This document shows, in pieces, positions 55,702-64,000 of a DNA stretch of 64,000 nt. Position 1 is the first letter of the stretch. Each line of letters begins with the position of its first letter. Origin of the DNA: Diospyros lotus. Lineage: Eukaryota; Streptophyta; Magnoliopsida; Ericales; Ebenaceae. Location: contig NC_068352.1 of the NCBI RefSeq assembly GCF_014633365.1, positions 17,269,310-17,333,309 on the forward strand. Direction: 5' to 3'. Made by a program: the position numbers and the translations under genes. The notes beneath the pieces are model-generated. The model made no database searches. It was not told where the DNA came from and worked only from the letters and a program-made list of their open reading frames with translations.

Positions 55702-57301
55702 ATACCATGACAGTCAGGTAGAGGTTCCATTATTCCTAAAAGAGGTGTTAGCTGAGTTTGAGGGGGTGTTCACAACACCTGAAGGGTTGCCTCCTTCCAG
55801 AAAAAAGGATCATGCAATCAACCTACTACCAGGTACAGTACCGGTTAGTGTGCGGCCCTATCGTTATCCTTATCTACAGAAAAACGAGATTAAGAAGATG
55901 GTAGGAGAGATGCTAGCGGCAGGGATTATACAACCAAGTTCCAGCCCTTTCTCTAGCCCGGTTCTTCTTGTCAAGAAAAAGGATGGCGGGTGGTGCTTTT
56001 GTGTGGATTATAGGGCTTTGAATAAGGTGACCGTGCCCGACAAGTTTCCAATTCCAGTGATTGAGGAGTTGTTGGATGAGCTTCATGGGGCCAAGGTTTT
56101 TTCCAAACTCGACCTTAAATCTGGATATCATCAAATTCGCGTTAGAGCTGAGGACATCCCAAAGACCGCCTTTCGGATGCATGAAGGCCATTACGAGTTC
56201 CTCGTAATGCCTTTTGGGCTGACTAATGCGCCAGCCACGTTCCAATCGCTGATGAATGATATCTTCAGGGAGCACATGAGGCGTTTTGTGTTAGTTTTTT
56301 TTTATGACATACTGGTTTTCAGCAAGGATTTTGAACAGCATGCACAACACTTATGTTGTGTTCTGGAAGTGCTGGCAACTAACCAACTATTTGCAAATAG
56401 GAAGAAGTGTTTGTTTGGACAATTGGAAATTGAGTACTTAGGCCACATTATATCACAGCAAGGGGTTTCAGCTGATTGTAGCAAGATAAAAGCTATGTTA
56501 GATTGGCCCACTCCCACCACATTGAAGGAGTTGCGTGGTTTCCTTGGTCTCACGGGATACTATCGGCGTTTTGTTAAGGACTATGGCAGGTTAGCATGGT
56601 TTCTCACGGAGCGCCTTCGAAAGAACAATTTTTTCTGGGATGAGGCAGCTGAGCAAGCTTTCCAACGGCTCAAGGCTGCCATGGTATCACTGCCTGTTTT
56701 GGCTTTGCCGAACTTTGACAAACCATTTGTGGTTGAGACAGATGCGTCTGGACATGGTATGGGGGCAGTTTTAATGCAAGATCATAGACCTATTGCCTAT
56801 TTCAGTCATGCCTTTAATCAGTTAGGGAAGAGGAAATCAGTTTATGAGAGAGAATTGATGGCAATTGTATTTGCGGTGCAAAAGTGGCGGCATTATTTGT
56901 TGGGACAGAAGTTTGTGGTCAGGACCGACCAAAAGAGCCTCAAATTCCTGATGGAGCAAAGGTTGATTAGCCCAGAATATCAGAAGTGGATGCTCAAGTT
57001 AATGGGGTTTCAATTCGAAATTCAATATAGGCCGGGAATGGAAAACAAGGTAGTAGATGGATTGTCCCGCATCAGCCACTCTGCTGCCCTCTTAACATTA
57101 ACCGTTCCCCAGGTTCTCCAACTTGATCAGCTGGCTCGGGAAGTAGAAGCAAATGAGTGGCTGCAAGGGGTGGTCAAGGATCTCCAGCTTGATCCTACTT
57201 CCAGGCCCCATTTCCAGTTGGTGGACAGCCACCTCCTCTACAAGGGTAGGCTGTACCTACCGAAGGGCTCTTCTCTCATTCCATTGCTTTTACATGAGTA
57301 A
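55658..57301 (+). pseudogene. Reverse transcriptase / RNase H of the Reina-like element
   Basis: A 547-residue open stretch. RT blocks are [52 protein letters not shown] and [19 protein letters not shown]. The catalytic aspartate pair is changed: [10 protein letters not shown] has Tyr where the first Asp belongs, so polymerase activity should be lost. The RNase H core is present ([49 protein letters not shown]). A TAA at 57299 separates it from integrase. Confidence 0.92.
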
Positions 57302-57334
57302 CATGATGGGAAGGTAGGAGGGCACTCGGGATTC

Positions 57335-58579
57335 TTGAAATCCTACAAGCGGATTGCAGCCAGTGTATACCGGCCAGGTATGAAGAGGGACATACACATG
57401 TATGTGAGCCTTTGTGCTGTATGCCAACAAAACAAGGTACTAGCCCTGAAACCGGGAGGGCTCCTGCAGCCCCTTCCTATCCCAAACCAAATTTGGGATG
57501 ACATTGCTATGGACTTTATCGAAGGCTTACCAAGGTCGAGCAAAATGGACTCGATTTTGGTGGTAGTAGATAGACTCAGTAAGTATGGGCATTTCATCGG
57601 GCTTAAACACCCTTTTACAGCTGGAGAGGTGGCAGGAATCTTCATCAAGGAAGTGATACGGCTTCATGGTTTACCCCGGTCCATTGTATTCGATCGGGAC
57701 AAGATCTTCATGAGCAAATTTTGGGAAGAGTTGTTTCGCCTCCAAGGCACCAAGCTCCACCGCAGCACAACTTATCATCCACAAACGGATGGACAAACGG
57801 AGGTGCTGAACAGGACATTGGAGACATACCTACCCTGTTTTGCTTCCTCTAAACCGAAAGCTTGGTTTGTGTGGCTGCCTTGGGCTGAACTTTGGTACAA
57901 CACTTCGTACCACACAGCCTCAAGAATTACACCATTCCAGGACGTTTATGGGCGCGAACCACCAGCAATATTGAGGGTTGAAGTGGGTTCCACTCCTGTT
58001 TCAGTAGTGGAGCAACAATTGGTTGAAAGAGATCACATTTTGGAGGAATTTAAGGCACAACTATTAAGGGCTCAAGCAGTAATGAAGAAGGGGGCTGATA
58101 TGAAAAGAAGAGCAGTGAAGTTTAAGGTTGGGGACTTAGTTTACTTGAAATTAAGACCCTACCGGCGAAAGACATTGGCTGGTCATTCCAATGAGAAGTT
58201 GGCTCCTTGATTCTGTGGTCCCTTTGAAGTGGAAAAGGAAATTGGGCTTGTAGCTTACTAGTTAAAGCTGCCTCCACACTGCAGCGTCCACCCAGTCTTC
58301 CATGTGTCCCAGCTACGAGAAGCCAAAGGTGCGTTGCAAGCCACTAGGGAAATTCCTAATCAATTAAGTGCAGAATTGGAAATGTTGGTTGAACCAGAGG
58401 CAGTGCTGGGGGTCAGGCCTGGAACAGGAAGTAATGTTCGGGAAATGGATGTCCTACTCCAGTGGAAGGGGTTACCTCCTTTGGAAGCCACTTGGGAGCC
58501 TTATAGCCTTATTCAGCAGCAATTTCCCTCTTTCCACCTTGAGGACAAGGTGAAAGTTGGGGGGGGGGAGTATTGTTAG
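57335..58579 (+). pseudogene. Integrase and chromodomain of the Reina-like element
   Basis: The zinc-binding segment end is CAVCQQNK. The catalytic core is [20 protein letters not shown] ... FDRDKIF ... [20 protein letters not shown]. The GPY-like C-terminal domain runs through [14 protein letters not shown] and is cut by TGA at about 58208 and TAG near 58260. VHPVFHVSQLREAKG follows, then a chromodomain-like end (MDVLLQWKGLPPLEATWEPY, 58444-58510). Chromodomains steer such elements to marked chromatin. Upstream, the zinc-segment histidines lie across the 57302-57334 gap. Confidence 0.92.
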
Positions 58580-58932
58580 GCCACCAATACGGCAAACATA
58601 CCAAAGGCGTAACAAGGATCAAGGGAATATGAGTGACACAACGAAGGGGAGTAACGGCCAGCATGTGCGTCAAGGGTAGAATAGGCACTTGGCTGGTTTG
58701 TGTAACAAACTAGCATGTGCATGGGCTGAGGGATAACAACCTATAAAAAGGAGGTTAGAAGGGAGAGAAGGTGTGAAGAATTTGGAGTTTCTGGTAGGAG
58801 AGTCCTGGGCCTCTCGAATGCCCAGTTTTGTTGCTTATTTCCATTGTTTCTCTTTGTAATTGAGAGTTGCAATATAGCAGAAAACTCACCTAATTCTCTG
58901 GAAAATCCTACCTACTGTGTTGAATCCCATCA
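58574..58932 (+). repeat. 3' LTR of the Reina-like element
   Basis: 359 bp, preceded by a G-rich purine tract (58560-58569) and followed by AGGCA. Confidence 0.95.
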
Positions 58933-58937
58933 AGGCA

Positions 58938-59228
58938 GTGCGTGGCGGCGACAACGGTGATGATCCTCCGGGGGTCGACAGATCGGAGGCCGGTGAACTC
59001 ACCGGTGGTGGCGGTGTGCGTGATCGGTGGCCGGACAGTGAAGACCCGCTGCAGACCAGTAGCGCGAGCACGGTGGTGGCAGTGTGCATGAGCAGCGACG
59101 ACGATGGCTCGGCAGGCTGCGGCAATCAGTGGCTACGTGACCGACGATGGTCGTCGGTGATGTGGGCAACGGCAGCAGCAGCGGCAATAGTGGCGGCTGC
59201 TAGGGTTTGTATTTTGGCTCTAATACCA
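58938..59228 (-). other. Copia leader, outer part
   Basis: GC-rich leader between the copia primer site (59216-59228) and the gypsy insertion. Frames on either strand here are GC-driven opens, with no gene recognised. Confidence 0.6.
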
Positions 59229-59381
59229 TGTGAAGCTTAGGAAGAAAACCCTAGCTTTTATTATGTATTTACAACCTAATTAAACTCATAAATTATACAC
59301 CTATATATACAAATACAATGGGCCATGGGCCATGGGCTCTAATATAAGATTAACCCTAGATTATAACCATATAACTCAACA
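59229..59381 (-). repeat. 5' LTR of the intron-4 copia
   Basis: 153 bp, with the inverted primer site (GGCTCTAATACCA) on its left and AACAC on its right. Confidence 0.95.
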
Positions 59382-59386
59382 AACAC

Positions 59387-60110
59387 AAAACAAACCAAAG
59401 GTTTTCATGTGTTCACCTCGAATCCTTTGCAAAACACCAAGTAATTTCTCCAAGGCTCAACTACCAACATTTTTTATGACAATACAAATAGTTGATACGC
59501 TTGAAATACAAGCACCTTTAAGAATAAATAGTTTAACATAGGTTTTACATGTATAGATAAAACAATGAAAAAGTTTTCTTGGGAAGCCTTTGTGCTTGTA
59601 AGAATGCTTCAAGGATTTTTAGTAGTGTCCTTCGTGTGTGTCTCTACCTTTGAAGCCTTCAAGACTTGGTATTTATAAGCTCAAAAAAAAAAAAAAAAAA
59701 AAAAAAGAAACTGTTGAGAAACTAGCCGTTGGAGTAAGTACAGATTTTGAGTACTTCAGTTTTGAGACTAGCTTTTCTGAAACAAACAGCATACATTCAG
59801 CACTAAATGTGATATGAAAAATATCATTACACACGTTTTGGCTCTAAAATTTGAAAAGATTCAAAATAAATATAGATAAACATATACACATACAGAGAAA
59901 AAAGTAGTTTACATAACTTAATCCTTTATTTCTCTGCTAGACAAATTTGAAGAGCTTTGAAACTTTTAAAGCTGGATTAGAAACATTTTCGAAACTTGTA
60001 GAGCATGTTTTGAAACTTTCAGATTAATCATGTGTTTTGAAATTATTGAAACAGGTTTCGCATCTTTCGTGTGTTCCAAAACTTGTATATCATGTTTCGG
60101 AACTTAAGGA
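59387..60110. mobile_element. Unclassified repeat with GTTTCGAAACTTT-like motifs (right half)
   Basis: It continues the repeat that starts near 49050. Between 59930 and 60110, words such as TTTCGAAACTTG, TTTTGAAACTTTC, GGTTTCGCATC and GTTTCGGAACTT recur. A 24-A run lies at about 59682-59705. The architecture (ACACAA...TTTATA text, then a motif field) parallels 16730-18910, but the motif is different. No ends or duplication were found. Confidence 0.4.
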
Positions 60111-61913
60111 CTGTTTTGTCAAAAAAGAAAAAGAAAAAGAAAAAGGATCAACATCACTTACTAGATTTTAGCATTTGTCTTGCTAGAAACTCACAGGAGG
60201 TGAACTCCATTGTAGCCACCACTGGCCGTTCTCAATCCTTTATTATTACTGCAGTTATCTGATTGAAGAATCAAAGATGTTGAATACATTTAGTTTTTGT
60301 TGGTTGACATTGAAGAATTTCATGGTATTGGAAGCTATAAATAGGTGGTTGTGGGTAAAAGGTTATTGAGGCAGATTGAGGATCAATGGAAGGAAGCTAG
60401 GGGTTTGGATTAGGTAGGGGAAGTTGGGAATTTGAGTGGGTTTGTAATGATATTGGAGACATTTAGACAAGTGAGAGAGAGAGAGAAATAGAGAGAAGCA
60501 CTCCACAAATGAACGAGAGAAGACAGAGGACTCAAAATGGTGAATATAGACTCAGATCTTAAGGTGGGAGGGGAGGGAGCACTTGAGGAATTTCTGGAGG
60601 ATAATACTTTTTCAAAGACCAGGGAAGGCAAATGGCAAAGGAGAAAACTAACCGGGTGAAGTGGGAAATAATTGGGGGAATTAACATTAGCTGAGTTGGG
60701 TGGGATTATGATGGGTTAGAAGCAGGTTGGGGATTAATTGGGAAATTGTTTTAATGGTTCAGGTTGGGTTGTTTCTGCAGGTTGGGGATTAATTGGGAGA
60801 TTCTTTAACGGGTCTGGTTGGGTTCTAGGCTCCCTACCCTACCTGTTTCAATCCACACGCAGAAATAATAGAACTGTATTAAGGCAAGTGCTACACAAAA
60901 AAGTTGTATGCTGTGGTGAATTTATGGGGGCCTCAAACTCCTTTGGCTAATTCATGAGCAAATTTCATGTCATCTGTGACATTTTTGCATCTTCTGGTCT
61001 AGGAAGGATCAGATGCTTCATTTTGGGGTGCTTTAGCCATGTCTGACTCGTAAATGCTCTATATGGAGTGTCCTAATTTTTTATTATTATTTTCATTTTT
61101 GGACACTGTTAGGACATCAAATGTACATGCTTGCACATGGGTTGGCCACAGAAAGAACACAATAGAATAACATGATGGAGTTTTTAATAGAGTTGTTAAC
61201 ATCTTTTAGGGTTAAAATTTACAAATACAATAAGTTTTTGGGTAAAGAATTAAAAACACAAAAGTAATCCTAATTAGGACTCCAACAAGAATAGCTAATT
61301 CTTTTCTATTTTGAATATGATGTTTATTCATTAAATTGGATTAGTGGTATCTTTATGTATTGTCTTATTATATAACAATGGTATATATTTTAGTATTGGA
61401 TTAGGGGTATTTTTTCAATGATTTTTTATTTTTTAGTTGTAAAGTTTGTAAACATCACAAATAAAAACACAAAAAAATTAACTTTATCCCATATTTTTGC
61501 TGTATCTGTATTCATATTTTTTCCAAGATCATTTATGTTTCTTTGTCCATGTATAAGTCAATGCTTCTTAGCTTGTGGTCACTGCTTTCTTGTTAGTATT
61601 GTCAATGTCTTGGCAGCATTCTACAAAAGAGTCTGCTTACCTTTCATAATTGAGTTATTTCTTATTGCATGAACTGCTGTATATTCAGCAGTCAGAGGAT
61701 TGGGAATCTGATATTCTTTTGACATCTCATGGAGTCATGGACCTTAATTTACCTGAAACTTTATTCATCTTAAATTGGTATACTGTTGCATTACAAATGG
61801 GAGAGTGCATGGTCTTCTTAAGTAAAAATTTGAGGAGCTCATCAAATTACTTAACTATGGGATGCAATTACTATCTGTTATTACAAAAAGATACCAGCCT
61901 GCTGTATTGGGTG
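60111..61913. other. COQ3 intron 4 stretch, with a 55-bp tandem duplication
   Basis: GCAGGTTGGGGATTAATTGG begins at 60722 and again at 60777 (two diverged 55-bp copies). The rest is ordinary intron DNA. I looked for the next COQ3 exon (expected to read on from the LHA of exon 4) and found no match. Confidence 0.5.
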
Positions 61914-62215
61914 TGTCAAAAGAGACGAAAACCATCCAATCTTATTCATTCCAAGGCTCAATCAGCATATATGCACACCTATCATTCGAATAGGCAGTTT
62001 CCTAAGTCTAATTAGGAAGATTCCTAATTAGATAGTTTCCTAAACTAGCTTAGGAAATATGTACAGAAAAAGAAAGACTTTACAACTGTAAACTACAGTA
62101 CAAATATAATCAAATCAATAGAAAGACAATCAAATCAATTGGTGCACGCACACAATCTAGATTAGATTAGGAAAGAGCCATCTTAGGAAGGCAAGGATCT
62201 ACTCGTTTTCTAACA
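61914..62215. mobile_element. Solo LTR (TSD GGGTG)
   Basis: 302 bp from TGTCAAAAGAGACG to CGTTTTCTAACA, flanked by GGGTG at 61909-61913 and 62216-62220. It contains repeated TTAGGAA/TTCCTAA words near 61995-62060. No interior or second LTR is present. The family was not identified. Confidence 0.82.
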
Positions 62216-62332
62216 GGGTGTAGTTTCCATCTTTTCCCATATTTTCTACTAATTGCTTTGTAACAAGGTGGAATTAAGAGATTGGGAGGCCAACAGGCTG
62301 AGAATAGTGCAAGATGAGGATCCGAAATCCTA

Positions 62333-63412
62333 TGAAAGTTAGAGATAGCGGGGAAAAAAAGATAATTCAGTTTATATAATTTAGTTTAAATTGTATTTCT
62401 AAAATTTAGAGATAGCTAGTTTGTATTTTAAATAACTTAGATATCTTGTAAATAGAGCAGACTTCTATAGGAGATAGATGTCTTGTACGCATATGTATAT
62501 ATACATCCCATGCACGAATGAAAAGGTAGAGATTTCCTTTCTCCTAATTATTTTCTACATGTATTAGAGCAAGATTTTTTTCCTGTTATCAAACCTTAGG
62601 GGATTAGCTGCTGCATAATCCAGCTCCCTTCTACCAGTACCTGCCAGTCTTGCCATTATTCACAATGGCCGGCAGAAGCAGCCAATCTTCTGAGATCATT
62701 CCACTACCAAACAGCAACCCTGGAACTATTGACAACAACATGTTCACCATTACAGGGCACAAGCTAAATGGTCAGAACTATCTTCAATGGCCACAATCAG
62801 TGTTGATGTTTATGTGGCAAGGGAAAAGATGATTACTTAATCGGAGCCACAACCAAACCAGGAGAAGCAGAACCAGGATTCAAAGCTTGGAAGTTCGAAA
62901 ATAATATGGTGATGTCTTGGCTCATCAACTCTATGACAAACGAAATAGGTGAGAATTTTTTTCTTTATAACTCTGCACAAGAGATTTGGGTGGCTACTAG
63001 GGAAGCCTACTCACATATTGAGAATACCTCTGAATTATTTGAGATAGAGAGCATGCTTGATGATCTAAAGAAAGGAGATTCCCATGTTACACAGTATTTT
63101 AACTCCGTAAACAAGTATTGGCTTCAATTGGATAAGTATGATACTATCCAATGGAAGTGTACAGATGATTCAGCAAGGTACAAGCAGATTGTGGAAAAGA
63201 AGAGACTATTCAAGTTTCTCATAGGTTTGAACAAAAACCTAGATGGAGTAAGAGGGAGAATTCTTGGTACAAAGCCTTTGCAAAGTCTAAGAGAGGCGTT
63301 TGCGGAAGTTCGAAGGGAGGAAAGCCGTATGAAATTCATGCTGAAGCCTACAGACCTGACCTTGGAGCAATCAACTTTAATCACCCAGGGAAGTCATCAA
63401 TGGACAAAGTAA
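62333..63412 (+). mobile_element. 5' part of a second Ty1/copia element: LTR, primer site and gag
   Basis: A probable LTR ends TTTTCTACA at 62559. Its start is uncertain (TGAAAGTTAG at 62333 is one choice). It is followed by a primer-like TGTATTAGAGC (62560-62570). Gag starts MAGRSSQSSE at 62665, with MFTITGHKLNGQNYLQWPQS. One frame change near 62820 breaks it. The UBN2-type part then runs 62906-63412 (MSWLINSMTNEIGENF, FEIESMLDDLKKGDSHV, FLIGLNKNLDGVRGRILG). It stops abruptly at about 63410, where minus-strand copia DNA begins, so most of the element is missing. Confidence 0.8.
62665..63412 (+). pseudogene. Copia gag fragment
   Basis: Two frames joined by a one-base shift near 62820 (text GKGKDDYLIGATTKPGEAEP continues into 62906). 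The nucleocapsid knuckle, protease and polymerase are absent. The stop at 63411 falls at the inversion junction. Confidence 0.82.
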
Positions 63413-64000
63413 GAGAAGAACAAAGTAGGAGAAGGACCCCATAAGTCTGAGTAAATCAACTCAAGAGGTTTCTTTGCTGTAATAGGACAATCAGCAAAGG
63501 GAAGTTGACTAAGTTTGCCAATCTTACATGAATCACAAAAAGAAACATTGGAATGAGAACAAGGAAAACGAATTTTATTAAGAATGAAACGAAGTACATT
63601 GAATGATGGATGCCCTAGCTTGGCATGCCATTGATTATACATTCTTTTAGTTTGAGCTAGATGAACATTAGGTGATAGACCAGAACATAATGGAAGCTAT
63701 CCCTTACATTTATTTGAAGGAAAAACATTACAATCAAATGAAGATGTACATGTACTGATAGAAATAGAATTAGACTCAATAGGCTGGGTTGAAGCACAAG
63801 GAATAACATAATTAATTGCTGAACTCAATTGATATAGCCCATCCTTAAGGCATCCTTTGAGTAGCACCTCCCTGGTATTCTTGTCCTTAATCAAACAAGA
63901 ACTAGAATCAAATTCTGCCACAAGATCATGGTCTCTTGTAAGTTGTGAGACACTGATGAGATTATTTTTCATGGCAGGAACATCTAAAACATTTGGCAAA
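63397..64000 (-). pseudogene. Copia protease-to-integrase fragment, opposite orientation
   Basis: Entering from the right edge on the minus strand: VLDVPAMKNNLISVSQLTRD (the post-protease block), then the GAG-pre-integrase zinc segment (YNQWHAKLGHPSFNVLRFIL ... CDSCKIGKLSQLPF), then the start of the integrase core (LELIYSDLWGPSP). The reading ends at about 63405, against the end of the plus-strand gag. A stop near 63698 separates the two parts. The rest of the element lies beyond the window. Confidence 0.85.

Larger units (their letters stand above)
53714..58932 (+). mobile_element. Reina-like chromovirus (Ty3/gypsy) nested in the copia leader (TSD AGGCA)
   Basis: The LTRs are 53714-54072 and 58574-58932 (359 bp each, TGTTAGG...CCCATCA), and the primer site TGGTATCAGAGC starts at 54076. 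The order is gag, zinc knuckle, protease, reverse transcriptase, RNase H, integrase, chromodomain, G-rich purine tract, LTR. The order and integrase wording ([38 protein letters not shown]) fit the Reina clade. AGGCA flanks both ends (53709-53713 and 58933-58937). I count 11 LTR differences, all transitions. Confidence 0.95.
49345..59381 (-). mobile_element. Ty1/copia LTR retrotransposon in intron 4 (TSD AACAC), carrying a nested gypsy
   Basis: The LTRs are 49345-49497 and 59229-59381 (153 bp each, TGTGAAGC...TCAACA) with about 4 differences. The minus-strand order is 5' LTR at right, primer site TGGTATTAGAGCC (inverse of 59216-59228), leader, gag, protease, integrase, reverse transcriptase, RNase H, purine tract AAAGGGAAG, 3' LTR at left. 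This protease-integrase-RT order defines copia. AACAC flanks both ends (49340-49344 and 59382-59386). A few stops interrupt the polyprotein. A chromovirus sits in the leader at 53714-58932. Confidence 0.95.

Noticed and set aside
48585..64000. Remaining COQ3 exons
   Set aside because: I searched the non-element parts for sequence continuing from LHA toward the conserved LSLEVIEH block and found none. They probably lie outside the window.

Overview
The window is plant nuclear DNA, most likely from a eudicot with a repeat-rich, AT-rich genome. The evidence is one intron-split mitochondrial-protein gene with a plant-type promoter, Ty1/copia and Ty3/gypsy LTR retrotransposons with tRNA-Met primer sites, hAT- and Mutator-type MITEs, and a decayed plant-mobile-domain (PMD/MAIN-like) gene. 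Nothing bacterial, viral or organellar was seen, and no rRNA, tRNA or CRISPR locus. The species cannot be named from the sequence alone.

Layout. 1-3.1 kb: a PMD gene on the minus strand, broken by in-frame stops, next to a GC-rich block of direct and inverted repeats. 3.1-20.5 kb: AT-rich intergenic DNA with no credible gene, holding several small DNA-transposon derivatives. Four have convincing target-site duplications (5825-6447, 6702-7167, 9660-10011, and less cleanly 12016-12340). There is also a long field of a CTCGATTGA-like motif (about 17.9-18.7 kb). 20.6-64 kb: the first four coding exons of COQ3, the mitochondrial O-methyltransferase of ubiquinone synthesis, on the plus strand. The exons sum to only 540 bp but are spread over almost 28 kb. 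The C-terminal exons were not found and must lie beyond the right edge.

The COQ3 introns are stacks of nested retroelements. Intron 2 holds a gag-only minus-strand element (about 23053-31867). Inside it is a plus-strand non-autonomous element (23251-29236, TSD CTCTC), and inside that a 2.3-kb solo LTR (25525-27791, TSD CTGTT). Intron 3 holds a short non-autonomous element (34468-37038, TSD TCTAT) split by a solo LTR (35675-36012, TSD GGAAG), a hAT MITE (37379-37711, TSD GTGATTGG), and a minus-strand gypsy (38193-48296). The gypsy 3' LTR is interrupted by a palindromic element made of two LTRs in inverted orientation (38398-43372, TSD ATGCC). Intron 4 holds a minus-strand copia (49345-59381, TSD AACAC) whose leader carries a plus-strand Reina-like chromovirus (53714-58932, TSD AGGCA). 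It also holds a solo LTR (61914-62215, TSD GGGTG) and copia pieces joined head to head at the right edge.

The most unusual object is the palindromic inverted-LTR element at 38398-43372, with a near-perfect 788-bp triplication in its right arm. It is bounded by TG...CA ends and a 5-bp duplication, so it appears to have integrated as a palindrome. Boundaries, exon joins and LTR difference counts were made by reading the sequence by eye. No database search was possible.
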